This document shows, in pieces, positions 30,464 through 38,898 of a DNA stretch of 45,488 nt (its first letter is position 1; every line of letters starts with the position of its first letter). The translations under genes and the position numbers were made by a program. A model generated the notes under the pieces. It had not been told where the DNA came from. It did no database searches and saw only the letters and a list, made by a program, of their open reading frames with translations. The stretch spans positions 1 to 45,488 of the forward strand of contig NZ_LZRU01000046.1 in assembly GCF_002159085.1 (NCBI RefSeq), read 5' to 3'. The stretch is from Thermobacillus sp. ZCTH02-B1. GTDB lineage: Bacteria > Bacillota > Bacilli > Paenibacillales > Paenibacillaceae.

Positions 30464-31546
30464 ATGCGTTTCAATGACCGCTTCCTGCGCGCCTGCCGCG
30501 GCGAACGCACGGACCGCGTGCCCGTCTGGTACATGCGGCAGGCCGGGCGCTACGACCCGGAATACCGGAAGATCAAGGAGAAATATTCGCTGCTCGACAT
30601 TTGCCGCAATCCCGAGCTCGCCGCCGAGGTGACGATGATGCCCGTGCGGAAGCTCGGGGTGGATGCGGCGATCCTTTATTCGGACATCATGAATCCCGTC
30701 ATGTCGCTCGGCGTCCAATTCGACATCGTGCCGAACGTCGGGCCGGTCGTCGACGAGCCGATCCGTTCGAGGCGGGACGTCGAACGGCTCCGGCCGATCG
30801 ACGTCGAGGGCGATCTCGGGCACGTGCTCGAGACGATCCGCATCCTCGCCCGGGAGCTTGACGTTCCGCTCATCACCTTCGCGGGGGCGCCGTTCACGAT
30901 CGCGAGCTACCTGATCGAGGGGCGGCCGTCGCGCCGGTATCTCCGCACGAAGGCGCTCATGTACGAGGACCCCGGACTTTGGCGCGAGCTGATGGACAGG
31001 CTCGGCGACATGGTGATCGCCTACGCCCGCGCGCAGTTCGCCGCGGGCGGCCGGGCGTTCCAGCTTTTCGACAGCTGGGTCGGGGCGCTGTCGCCGCGCG
31101 ATTTCGAGCGGTACGTGCTGCCGGCCATCCGCCGGATCTTCGACGGACTGGCCGATCTCGACATGCCGAAGATTTATTATCCGGGCGTAAGTTCCGGCGA
31201 GCTGCTCCCTTCGCTCAGGGGCTTGAAGGCGGACGTCATCGGCCTCGACTGGCGCGTGACGATCCGCGAAGCGCGTCGCCGGCTCGGCGGCGGCTACGCC
31301 GTGCAGGGCAATCTCGATCCGGCCGTGCTCACGGCGCCGATGGCGGTCATCGAAGAGCAGGCGGCGGAGATCATCGACCAGGGGATCGAGGAGCCGGGCT
31401 TCGTGTTCAATCTCGGCCACGGCCTGTTCCCGGAGGCGTCCCTCGACAAGATCGCGGCGCTTACGGAATTCATCCATCGCTATTCGGAACGCCGTCTGCG
31501 GGAATTCGGGCCCGTGCCCGCGGCGAAGGAGGAGAAGCGCGCATGA
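30464..31546 (+). CDS. hemE: Uroporphyrinogen decarboxylase
   Basis: This cytosolic enzyme removes four carboxyl groups from uroporphyrinogen III to give coproporphyrinogen III. The 360-residue product has the family length and signatures: 'VPVWYMRQAGRYDPEYRKIK' (the Arg pair and Asp/Tyr of the active site), 'DAAILYSDIMNPVMSLGV' with the catalytic Asp, 'TFAGAPFTIASYLIEG', 'QLFDSWVGALSPRDF' and 'VQGNLDPAVL'. GGAG precedes the ATG. Its stop overlaps the hemH start (ATGA at 31543-31546), so the two are translationally coupled. It is the first gene of a hemE-hemH-hemY operon, an order conserved in Bacillales. Confidence 0.95.
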   Translation: MRFNDRFLRACRGERTDRVPVWYMRQAGRYDPEYRKIKEKYSLLDICRNPELAAEVTMMPVRKLGVDAAILYSDIMNPVMSLGVQFDIVPNVGPVVDEPIRSRRDVERLRPIDVEGDLGHVLETIRILARELDVPLITFAGAPFTIASYLIEGRPSRRYLRTKALMYEDPGLWRELMDRLGDMVIAYARAQFAAGGRAFQLFDSWVGALSPRDFERYVLPAIRRIFDGLADLDMPKIYYPGVSSGELLPSLRGLKADVIGLDWRVTIREARRRLGGGYAVQGNLDPAVLTAPMAVIEEQAAEIIDQGIEEPGFVFNLGHGLFPEASLDKIAALTEFIHRYSERRLREFGPVPAAKEEKRA

Positions 31547-32490
31547 CGGACCGTCCGATCGGGGTGCTGGTCATGTCGTACGGCACGCCAAAGTCGATGG
31601 ATCACATCGAAGCGTATTACACCCATATCCGGCGGGGCCGTCCGCCGACGCCGGAGCAGCTGGCCGAGCTGACCGAGCGGTATCGGGCGATCGGCGGCGT
31701 CTTCCCGCTCCGGGAGCATACGGACCGGCAGGCGGCGGGACTGCAGGCGCGGCTCGACCGGGAACATCCCGGCGCGTACCGGATCTACCAGGGGCTGAAG
31801 CACGCGGAGCCGTTCATCGAGGACGGCGTCAGGGCGATGGCGGCGGACGGCATCCGCGAGGCGGTCGGCATCGTGCTCGCGCCGCACTATTCGGTCATGA
31901 GCGTGGGCTCCTACATCGATCGGGCGCGGAAAGCGGCCGAGGCCGAAGGCATCCGGATGGCGTTCGTCGAGTCGTATCACCTCCATCCGAAGCTGATCGA
32001 GGCGATTGCGGTCCGGCTGCGCGAGGCGCTCGCCCGGTTCGGAGGTCCGGAGGAACAGCGGCGCGTGAAGGTGCTGTTCAGCGCCCACAGCCTGCCGGAG
32101 CGGATTCTGTCCATGGGCGACCCCTATGTGGATCAGCTGATGGCGACGTCGCGCGCAGCGGCGGAGGCGGCGGGCGTTACGGATTGGGAGTTCACGTGGC
32201 AGAGCGCCGGCCGGACGAACGAGCCGTGGCTCGGCCCGGACATCCTCGAGACGCTGGAGCGCCTCGCGGGCGAAGGCGTGAAGGCGGTGCTGTCGGCGCC
32301 GATCGGTTTCGTCAGCGACCATCTCGAGGTGCTGTACGATCTCGATATCGAAGCGAAACAATTTGCGGCGGAGCGGGGCATCCGGTTCGAGCGGATCGAC
32401 ATGCTGAACGACGATCCGCTCTACATCGGGGCGCTGGCCGAACGGGTGACGGAGGCCGCCGCCGGCCTCGCCGACGGAAAGCGGGGCTGA
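31543..32490 (+). CDS. hemH: Coproporphyrin III ferrochelatase
   Basis: Inserts ferrous iron into coproporphyrin III in the Gram-positive branch of haem synthesis (also called CpfC). The 315-residue protein shows 'LVMSYGTPKSMDHIEAYYTH', 'ERYRAIGGVFPLREHTDRQA', 'LAPHYSVMSVGSYIDRA', the catalytic His in 'LFSAHSLPERIL', 'TWQSAGRTNEPWLGPD' and the metal-site Glu in 'VSDHLEVLYDLDIEAKQ'. This monomeric, soluble form fits Firmicutes. The start ATG lies inside the hemE stop region with GGAGGAG just upstream. Confidence 0.95.
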   Translation: MTDRPIGVLVMSYGTPKSMDHIEAYYTHIRRGRPPTPEQLAELTERYRAIGGVFPLREHTDRQAAGLQARLDREHPGAYRIYQGLKHAEPFIEDGVRAMAADGIREAVGIVLAPHYSVMSVGSYIDRARKAAEAEGIRMAFVESYHLHPKLIEAIAVRLREALARFGGPEEQRRVKVLFSAHSLPERILSMGDPYVDQLMATSRAAAEAAGVTDWEFTWQSAGRTNEPWLGPDILETLERLAGEGVKAVLSAPIGFVSDHLEVLYDLDIEAKQFAAERGIRFERIDMLNDDPLYIGALAERVTEAAAGLADGKRG

Positions 32491-32494
32491 CGGC

Positions 32495-34057
32495 ATGGCG
32501 GCAACCGGAAAGCCGATCGTCGTGGTCGGCGGCGGGATGACCGGGCTCGCCGCCGCTTACTATTTGCGGAAATTCGCCGGCGACGCGGGGATCCCCGCGC
32601 GCGTAACCATCGTCGAGGCGTCGAACCGGCTTGGCGGCAAGATCGAGACGCTGCGGAAGGACGGGTTCGTCATCGAGAAAGGACCGGACTCGTTCCTCGC
32701 GCGCAAGAAGGCGATCCTCGAGCTCGCCGCCGATCTCGGCATCGAGGATGAACTCGTGCCGATCAATCCGTCGGGGAAGAAGTCGTACATCGTCTTCCGC
32801 GGCAAGCTGCATCCGATGCCGGACGGCCTGATGCTCGGCATTCCGACCGAGATCGCGCCGATGCTCCGCACCGGCCTGCTGTCGCCCCTGGGGAAGCTGC
32901 GCGCCGGGCTCGATTTCGTCCTGCCCGCGCGGAAGGGCGGCGGCGACGAGTCGATCGGCGCGTTCCTCACGCGCCGGCTCGGACGGGAGGTCGTCGAGCG
33001 GATCGCCGAGCCGCTGCTCGCCGGCATCTACGCGGGCGACCTGGACAGGCTGAGTCTCATGGCGACGTTTCCGCAGTTCCGCGAGGCGGAGCTCAGGCAC
33101 GGCAGCCTGATCCTCGGCATGCGCCGCGCGATGCGGCGCCGTCCGGCGGCGGGAGCGGACGGATCGCCGGCGGCGCGCGCGGGCGCGGAGGCGGAGGCGC
33201 GGTCCGCCGCGTCGGGGAACGGCGCGGAGCGGTCCGGGGCGGAGCCGCATGCCCCGTCCCCGGCGGACGCGATCCTCGCCCGGTTCAGGGGCGCGCCGTT
33301 CCTGAACTTCCGCCGCGGGCTGGCGACGATCGTCGAAGCGCTGGAGCGGGAACTGGCCGGTGCCGATTGGCGGCTCGGCCGGCGGGCGGTCGCGCTGCGG
33401 AAGGGCGGCGCGGGCGATTCCGGCGCCCGATACGCGGTCGTCCTCGAAGACGGGGAGGAGTTGGCGGCCGACGCGGTCATCGTGACGGCGCCGGCCTGGG
33501 AAGCGGAGAAGCTGCTCGGCGATCACGTGGATTGCGGCATGCTGCGGAACGTCCGGTACGCGTCCGTCGCCAACGTCGTACTCGCGTTCGACAAGGCGTC
33601 CTTCGGCCGCGAGTTCCACGGCTCCGGCTTCCTCGTGCCGCGCGCGGAAGGCCGCCAGATCACGGCCTGCACCTGGACGTCGTCGAAATGGCTCCACACG
33701 AGCCCGCCGGACAAGGTGCTGCTGCGCTGCTACGTCGGGCGCGCGGGCGACGAGGATGCGGTGTCGCTGCCGGACGACCAGCTCGTGCGGCTCGTGCGGC
33801 GGGATCTCGAAGAGCTCATCGGCGTGACGGCCGCGCCGGAGATGACGGAGATCACGCGGCTCCATCGCTCCATGCCGCAATATCCGGTCGGCCACGTCGA
33901 GGCGATGCGCGATTTCCGGCGAAGGCTCGCCGAAGCGCTGCCGGGCGTCTGGGCGGCCGGCGCGGCGTTCGACGGCATCGGCCTGCCGGACTGCGTGCGG
34001 CAGGCAAGGGAGACGGCGGAAGCCGCGATCCGCGAATGGCGGGACATCGCGCCCTGA
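32495..34057 (+). CDS. hemY: Coproporphyrinogen III oxidase (HemY-type flavoprotein)
   Basis: Oxidises coproporphyrinogen III to coproporphyrin III in the Gram-positive pathway (also called CgoX). The 520-residue protein begins with the FAD-binding 'PIVVVGGGMTGLAAAYYLRK', then 'IVEASNRLGGKIETLRKDGF' and 'IEKGPDSFLARKKAI', and ends with the second FAD motif 'VWAAGAAFDGIGLPDCVRQA'. Length is about 45 residues above the usual 470. The excess sits at about residues 213-258, a low-complexity Ala/Gly/Glu/Ser-rich insert ('RRRPAAGADGSPAARAGAEA' and onward) before 'FLNFRRGLATIVEALE'. The insert is GC-rich and looks like slippage or expansion in a surface loop; the frame is intact. Third gene of the operon, 4 bp after hemH. 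Confidence 0.93.
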   Translation: MAATGKPIVVVGGGMTGLAAAYYLRKFAGDAGIPARVTIVEASNRLGGKIETLRKDGFVIEKGPDSFLARKKAILELAADLGIEDELVPINPSGKKSYIVFRGKLHPMPDGLMLGIPTEIAPMLRTGLLSPLGKLRAGLDFVLPARKGGGDESIGAFLTRRLGREVVERIAEPLLAGIYAGDLDRLSLMATFPQFREAELRHGSLILGMRRAMRRRPAAGADGSPAARAGAEAEARSAASGNGAERSGAEPHAPSPADAILARFRGAPFLNFRRGLATIVEALERELAGADWRLGRRAVALRKGGAGDSGARYAVVLEDGEELAADAVIVTAPAWEAEKLLGDHVDCGMLRNVRYASVANVVLAFDKASFGREFHGSGFLVPRAEGRQITACTWTSSKWLHTSPPDKVLLRCYVGRAGDEDAVSLPDDQLVRLVRRDLEELIGVTAAPEMTEITRLHRSMPQYPVGHVEAMRDFRRRLAEALPGVWAAGAAFDGIGLPDCVRQARETAEAAIREWRDIAP

Positions 34058-34066
34058 CGACGGGAC

Positions 34067-34096
34067 GCCGGCCGGGGATTCCGGCCGGCCTTTTTT
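34067..34096 (+). terminator. Intrinsic terminator after hemEHY
   Basis: GCCGGCCGG (34067-34075) pairs with CCGGCCGGC (34081-34089), followed by six T at 34091-34096. Confidence 0.88.
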
Positions 34097-34172
34097 GTCC
34101 ACCCGCAGGCTGCCGGGAATTCGTTTGGCGGCGGAGAGGGAAAACCATGCGGCGGAACGCAGCAAGTGACAA

Positions 34173-34207
34173 GAAAAAACTCCCGCGGCGCCGGCGCACG
34201 CGGGAGT
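34173..34207 (-). terminator. Intrinsic terminator of the sugar ABC operon
   Basis: In minus sense ACTCCCGCG (34207-34199) pairs perfectly with CGCGGGAGT (34187-34179), followed by T (A at 34173-34178). Confidence 0.88.
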
Positions 34208-34249
34208 CGGTTTTCGGCCGGGAAGCCCCGCAACGGGAGCTCCTTTGAT

Positions 34250-35620
34250 TCAGGAAATTTCTTTCCCGGCGTTCGCAATCATGTCTTCCATTTGCTTGAT
34301 GAAGTCATCCAGCGAGAGTTCGCCGTTCAGGTAGAACTGCAGCAGCACCGGCGTTTCTTTGTAAATGACCGGGAAATCGCGGTAGAACGGCGACGTGACG
34401 GACTTCTCGATGATGTTGTACAGCGTCGTCTTCCATTCCGCGTCGATCTTGTCGAAGTATTCGGCGATCACCGGCAGTTTGCCCCACACGGACGCGGCGT
34501 TCGCCTGGACTTCTTCATCCATCAGCGCTTCCTGGATGAACTTGATGGCCAGGTCCTGCGCCTTGCTGGCCCGCGGCACGATGATGCCGGCGGAGAAAGC
34601 GAAGGAACCGTTCGTCTCCATGCCGGGCGCGCCGAACACCGTCGCGTTTTCCGCGCCGATCGTCGGAGCGGCCTCGGGAGCCCGTGATCCGCTCTCGAAC
34701 AGGATGCCGACCTGACCGGCCTTGTAGTTGTTGCGTCCGGCATCCTTGTTCGTGTAGGTATCGATGGAGAAGACCCCCTCGTCCCTGCCCTTCTTCCAAA
34801 TCTCGAGAATTTGCCGCATTTCCGGCGTATCGAAGGTCAGGACGCCTTCGTCGTCGTAGAAGCTGCCCCGTGCGGCCTGTTCGGTGGCGATCATCGTATA
34901 CAGGGCATTCGGTCCCCATTGGAGCGTCATGCCGGTCTTGCCGTCTTTATGCATCTTCCTCGCATATTCGAGCACTTCTTCCCAGTTGGCCGGGGGAATG
35001 ATGTTGCCGTTCGCGTCCGTCAGTCCGGCATCGGCGAACATGGCCTTGTTCGCGTTGAATGCATACGCTTCCAGCGCGAACGGAATGGCGAACTGGAAGT
35101 CGTTGTACGCCCCGAAACTCAGCACGTTGCCGACGAAGTTTTCCTTTGCCGTCTTGCCCTCGAAGAAGTTCGTTTCATTGAAATTGATGATCAGATCGCG
35201 GGCCATGAACTGAACCGCGTTGGAAGTACCGTCGATGATGACGACGTCCGCATCCGTTTCGCCCTTGGCCCATTGCAGGGCAAACGAGGACAGCACCGTC
35301 GGGTCCGCGTACGGCACCAGCTCGACCGTGTATTCCGGATGCGCGGCGTTGAACTTGTCCACCGCTTGCTGGACAAACAGCTTTTCCACCATCCAGGATT
35401 CGGCGGCTACCGTCAATTTCGTTGCCCCGGAAGAACCGGCGTTCGGACCGCCGCCCGATCCGGAGGCGTTCTCCTGACTTGCGCCGGATCCGGTTGATGT
35501 GTTGGCGGATCCGGTAGACGCGTTGTTTTCGGATTTGCTGTTGCTGCTCCCGCACGCGGCAAGGAACACCAGCATGCAGGTCAAAAGAACGAGGCTCGCT
35601 TTTCTCCAGATTCTCTGCAT
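34250..35620 (-). CDS. Sugar-binding lipoprotein of an ABC importer (extracellular solute-binding family 1)
   Basis: The 456-residue precursor has a lipoprotein signal (MQRIWRKASLVLLTCMLVFL, lipobox LAAC with Cys23) and a Ser/Asn/Gly-rich tether to about residue 65. The ligand-binding domain follows: 'KLTVAAESWMVEKLFVQQAV', 'FNAAHPEYTVELVPYADPTV', 'DADVVIIDGTSN' and 'GKTGMTLQWGPNALYTMIAT'. This is the family that binds oligosaccharides such as maltodextrin, chitobiose or GlcNAc. It is the last gene of the transporter operon. The LacI operator in front of the operon also precedes nagBA, which predicts an N-acetylhexosamine or its oligomer as ligand. GGGGAGG precedes the ATG. Confidence 0.87.
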   Translation of the reverse strand: MQRIWRKASLVLLTCMLVFLAACGSSNSKSENNASTGSANTSTGSGASQENASGSGGGPNAGSSGATKLTVAAESWMVEKLFVQQAVDKFNAAHPEYTVELVPYADPTVLSSFALQWAKGETDADVVIIDGTSNAVQFMARDLIINFNETNFFEGKTAKENFVGNVLSFGAYNDFQFAIPFALEAYAFNANKAMFADAGLTDANGNIIPPANWEEVLEYARKMHKDGKTGMTLQWGPNALYTMIATEQAARGSFYDDEGVLTFDTPEMRQILEIWKKGRDEGVFSIDTYTNKDAGRNNYKAGQVGILFESGSRAPEAAPTIGAENATVFGAPGMETNGSFAFSAGIIVPRASKAQDLAIKFIQEALMDEEVQANAASVWGKLPVIAEYFDKIDAEWKTTLYNIIEKSVTSPFYRDFPVIYKETPVLLQFYLNGELSLDDFIKQMEDMIANAGKEIS

Positions 35621-35675
35621 CTTTTACATCCTCCCCTTTGACTGCGTGAAGTTTATGTATGGACAACGGCAGGCG

Positions 35676-36503
35676 TCAGCCCTTAACCGCGCCCTGGGAG
35701 ATGCCTTCGATCAACTGTTTCTGAAAAATCAGAAAGATGATGATCGGGGGCAGCATCGAGAGCACGATGACGGAAGACAGCATGCCGAAAGCCCAAACCT
35801 CACCCTTGAACAGCGTCAGTCCGACCGTCAGCGGCATGGCGTCCGGCTTGGTCGCAAGCGACTTGGCCAGCGTGTATTCGCCCCAGATGTTGTAGAAGGC
35901 GTGAATGATCACGATGACGGAGCCGTTCTTGACCAGCGGAAGCATGATGTTCCACCAGGTCCGGAATATGCCGCAGCCGTCGATGAGCGCCGCTTCTTCG
36001 AGCTCTTTCGGAATGCCGATGTAATTGGCTCGCATGATGAAGATCGCAAACGGCAGAACGACGGCCACGTTCGGCAGGATGAGACCGAGATTGGTGTTCA
36101 GGATGCCCCAGGCGTCCTCCATCAGATAGATCGGGACGAGGAACACGGCCAGCGGGATCGTGATCGTCATCAGGATGGCGGCCAGCATCACGCCGCTGCC
36201 CCTGAACGGAAGTCTGGCAAAGCCGTATCCCGCCAGCGCGCTCAACACCAGCACGATGAACACCCCCGTGACGGTGATGATCGTGCTGTTGGCGAAGTAT
36301 CGGAGGAAACTGTTGCTTGCCTTGAATATGGCTTCGTAATTGCCCGTATAGAGCGCGTCCGGCAACAGCGATTGGGGAACCCGGAAGATTTCGTTTTCCG
36401 TCTTGAAGGAAGTGAGCACCACATACAATAGCGGCGTGATGAAAAAGAGCGAAGCGAACCCCAATACCGTATACATGAAGCCGTCGATCCATTTGCTTTT
36501 CAC
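35676..36503 (-). CDS. Sugar ABC transporter permease, MalG type
   Basis: The 275-residue membrane protein starts at GTG 36503 (GGAGG about 11 nt upstream) and has six predicted helices. The EAA loop that contacts the ATPase is clear: 'ELEEAALIDGCGIFRTWWNI'. 'FFITPLLYVVLTSFKTENEI' at the N-terminus and 'FQKQLIEGISQGAVKG' at the C-terminus are typical of the MalG/carbohydrate permease 2 family. It begins 12 bp after the first permease gene. No ATPase gene is present; in Bacillales a shared MsmX-type ATPase usually energises such importers. Confidence 0.9.
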   Translation of the reverse strand: MKSKWIDGFMYTVLGFASLFFITPLLYVVLTSFKTENEIFRVPQSLLPDALYTGNYEAIFKASNSFLRYFANSTIITVTGVFIVLVLSALAGYGFARLPFRGSGVMLAAILMTITIPLAVFLVPIYLMEDAWGILNTNLGLILPNVAVVLPFAIFIMRANYIGIPKELEEAALIDGCGIFRTWWNIMLPLVKNGSVIVIIHAFYNIWGEYTLAKSLATKPDAMPLTVGLTLFKGEVWAFGMLSSVIVLSMLPPIIIFLIFQKQLIEGISQGAVKG

Positions 36504-36515
36504 GCGCTCCGCCTC

Positions 36516-37439
36516 CTAGTCCTTCGCCCGGTTGACGTACATGTTGAGCAGCGAGAACGCCAGCGCGAGTATCGCGAGGATGTACGCCTCCGCCGAGGCG
36601 TATCCCATTTCAAACCGGTTGAAAGCGTTGTAATACACTTCCTGGTACACGACCAGCGTCGCGTTTCCGGGTCCTCCGTTGGTCATGACGTTCGGTTCGA
36701 CGAACACCTTCAGGCCATGGAGGATGGCCCAGATGCCCGTTATCACATAGGTTTCTTTCAGGTTGGGCAGGATGACGTAGAAAATGCGCCTGATGCCGTC
36801 CGCTCCGTCCACCACCGCGGCCTCGAGCATTTCGCGTGATAGCGCTTGCATTCCACCCAAAAACAGGATCGTTTCAAAGCCGATGGTCGCCCACAGGCTG
36901 ACGCCGATGATGCTGGCCATTGCGGTCGGCCCCTCGTTCAACCACGGTCTGGCGAGCGCGGTCCATCCGAGCACGTCCCGCAGCAGGTAGTTGAGAAGGC
37001 CGTAATTCTCCTGCAAAATCCAGAGAAAGACAAGCGCCGACAGCGATACCGGAACGACGATCGGCATGAAGATGGCGGTACGGAAAAAACTTTGGAATCG
37101 CCTGACGTGAAAGAGCATCAGCGCGATGACCAGCGATACCGCCATCACGAGAACGAAATAGAAGAAACTGAATACGATCGTGTTCTCGAGCGCCCTGCGG
37201 AAAGTCGGGTCTTTCAGAGCCTTCACGTAATTGTCGAACCCCGCAAACACGGGAGACGGATCGAACACGTAATTGTATTGATGAAGGCTCATATAGAGCG
37301 AGTAGACGACGGGATACAGCATGAAAGCAAAAATAAAGAGAAACGCGGGCAGGACGAACAGGAATCCGTACCATTGCCTTCTGCGATTCAGCGCAATGAT
37401 GCCGTGTCGCTTGCCCGGATTGACGGAGGAACCGGCCAT
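36516..37439 (-). CDS. Sugar ABC transporter permease, MalF type
   Basis: The 307-residue membrane protein has six predicted helices. Typical phrases are 'RRQWYGFLFVLPAFLFIFAF', 'NYVKALKDPTFRRALENTIV' and the EAA loop 'EMLEAAVVDGADGIRRIFYV', and it ends 'YVNRAKD'. I place the start at ATG 37439, with AGGGAG/GGAGG upstream. The in-frame ATG at 37496 lies upstream of the operator and so would be outside a transcript from the predicted promoter. It is the promoter-proximal gene of a permease-permease-binding protein operon controlled by the LacI site at 37471-37486. Confidence 0.9.
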   Translation of the reverse strand: MAGSSVNPGKRHGIIALNRRRQWYGFLFVLPAFLFIFAFMLYPVVYSLYMSLHQYNYVFDPSPVFAGFDNYVKALKDPTFRRALENTIVFSFFYFVLVMAVSLVIALMLFHVRRFQSFFRTAIFMPIVVPVSLSALVFLWILQENYGLLNYLLRDVLGWTALARPWLNEGPTAMASIIGVSLWATIGFETILFLGGMQALSREMLEAAVVDGADGIRRIFYVILPNLKETYVITGIWAILHGLKVFVEPNVMTNGGPGNATLVVYQEVYYNAFNRFEMGYASAEAYILAILALAFSLLNMYVNRAKD

Positions 37440-37470
37440 TTTCCTCCACTCCCTCTTGTGTCTGATGTGA

Positions 37471-37486
37471 CAGAAATCGATTACTG
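37471..37486 (-). promoter_or_regulatory. LacI operator in front of the ABC importer operon
   Basis: CAGAAATCGATTACTG is a near-palindrome with core AATCGATT. It lies 32 bp upstream of the first permease start and just downstream of a minus-strand promoter (TTGACA, 19-nt spacer, TATAAT, near 37527-37497). A repressor here would block initiation. The identical 16 bp recur at 38810-38825. Confidence 0.8.
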
Positions 37487-37646
37487 TATATGCCAATTAT
37501 AATCATTCCTCCTTGCCGCTTGTCAATATGATCATTGCTGCCTTTTCCGGGAGCAACTTGCCTTCTGCAAAACAGGTATGGTAATATCCGATGAGAGAAT
37601 GAAGCATGTTCGGAGAAACGGAATCTTTTTTTTTTCGCAACAGGAC

Positions 37647-37662
37647 GAGTAATCGATTGCTG
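37647..37662 (+). promoter_or_regulatory. LacI operator in front of the LacI gene itself
   Basis: GAGTAATCGATTGCTG shares the AATCGATT core and CTG half-site with the other two sites. It ends directly before the GGAGG ribosome-binding site (37665-37669) of the regulator gene, which predicts autoregulation. Confidence 0.72.
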
Positions 37663-37675
37663 AAGGAGGCTGGGA

Positions 37676-38737
37676 TTGAAAAGAATGAAGAAAAAGGTCA
37701 CCATTCACGACATCGCGCGCATGGCCAATGTCTCCGCCGCGACCGTATCGCGGGTTCTGAGCAACAGCGATTATCCGGTCAGCCAAAGCCTTCGGGAAAA
37801 AATCCTCAAAATCGCCGCCGAAACCAACTACGTACCGAACCTGCTCGGGAAACAGCTGAAGAAGAACACGAGCACGACGATCGGAGTCGTCGTTCCCTCC
37901 ATTGTCAACCCTTTCTATTCCTCGGTCATTCTGGGAATCGAACAAACGGCCAGACAGCGGAAATACACGGTCATCACCTGCAATTCCATGCATGATCCGG
38001 AGCTGGAAAGCGAATACATCCGGATGCTGATGGAGAAGCAGGTGAAGGGTCTGATCATCGCGTCCATTGCGAACGACGGCGGGATGTTCAAACAGTTGGC
38101 CGACATGGGCATCCACGTCATCGCGATCGATCAGAGGGTGGATGCGGAAGGCATATCGAAGATCGATTTCGACTTTGTCAAGGGTGGACAAATGGCGACC
38201 CGGCATCTGATCGACAAAGGACATCGCCGCATCGCCTACTTGACGGCTCGGATGGACCGCCCCAGCCGGAGGAGCATTTTCCGGGGTTATCAGGAGGCCA
38301 TGAAGGAAGCCGGACTGGAGCCGATCCTCGTGGAGGCGAACGCGGACGACGATCACAATCCGCTGTCCGATTTCGATACCGGCCGGGCTTTGGCCCGCAA
38401 GCTGCTGGCCGCGAAGGTTCAGGCCACGGCGGTTTTCACCTGCAACGACATGCTGGCCATCGGCGTGATCAACGAGTTGTCGAGCCGGAACATCCGGGTG
38501 CCGGAAGAGATCTCCGTGATGGGATTCGACGGAATCGACGTCGGCCAGATGATCCATCCGCCGCTTACGACGATCAAGCAGCCCGATTACGAAATGGGCA
38601 AAATGGCGTGCACGATGTTGCTGAATATGATGAACAACGAAAACAACCACCAGTTCGAAATCATTCTGCAGCCGAAGCTGATCGAACGGCAGTCGGTCGT
38701 GTCACGCGGGGGGCATTCGGAAACCTCCGGACGGTGA
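37676..38737 (+). CDS. LacI-family repressor of the amino-sugar locus
   Basis: The 353-residue regulator begins at TTG 37676, 6 nt after GGAGG (an in-frame ATG at 37685 is alternative). It has the LacI helix-turn-helix 'VTIHDIARMANVSAATVSRV', hinge '..NYVPNLLGKQLKKN' and effector domain ('TTIGVVVPSIVNPFYSSVIL', 'RHLIDKGHRRIAYLTARMDR', 'AVFTCNDMLAIGVINELSSR', 'GFDGIDVGQMIHPPLTTIKQ'). The three CAG-N-AATCGATT-N-CTG sites around it are the predicted binding targets. The inducer is likely GlcNAc, GlcNAc-6-P or a related hexosamine derivative, inferred from the neighbouring nagB/nagA genes. Confidence 0.92.
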   Translation: MKRMKKKVTIHDIARMANVSAATVSRVLSNSDYPVSQSLREKILKIAAETNYVPNLLGKQLKKNTSTTIGVVVPSIVNPFYSSVILGIEQTARQRKYTVITCNSMHDPELESEYIRMLMEKQVKGLIIASIANDGGMFKQLADMGIHVIAIDQRVDAEGISKIDFDFVKGGQMATRHLIDKGHRRIAYLTARMDRPSRRSIFRGYQEAMKEAGLEPILVEANADDDHNPLSDFDTGRALARKLLAAKVQATAVFTCNDMLAIGVINELSSRNIRVPEEISVMGFDGIDVGQMIHPPLTTIKQPDYEMGKMACTMLLNMMNNENNHQFEIILQPKLIERQSVVSRGGHSETSGR

Positions 38738-38759
38738 GCGGGCCGCTGCCGTTTTTTTT
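38731..38759 (+). terminator. Intrinsic terminator at the end of the LacI gene
   Basis: ACGG...CCGT with an inner AGC/GCT (38731-38751) overlaps the stop codon and is followed by eight T at 38752-38759. Confidence 0.75.
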
Positions 38760-38772
38760 GCCGGTTTCATGG

Positions 38773-38801
38773 TGGTCAAAAGGGAAAGAACATGCTACAA
38801 T
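38773..38801 (+). promoter_or_regulatory. Promoter of nagB-nagA
   Basis: TGGTCA (38773-38778), a 17-nt spacer and TACAAT (38796-38801). The LacI operator starts 8 bp after the -10 element, covering the expected start point. Confidence 0.7.
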
Positions 38802-38809
38802 CATGCTGA

Positions 38810-38825
38810 CAGAAATCGATTACTG
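38810..38825 (+). promoter_or_regulatory. LacI operator in front of nagB-nagA
   Basis: CAGAAATCGATTACTG is identical to the site before the ABC operon, and the identity extends to GA before it (18 bp in all). Its place over the transcription start predicts repression. Confidence 0.82.
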
Positions 38826-38898
38826 AAAAAATATTCCCAATTGACAGAAAAAATTATTGCGACGAATGCGACCACTTCAGCTCGGGAGAGGATCAGCC

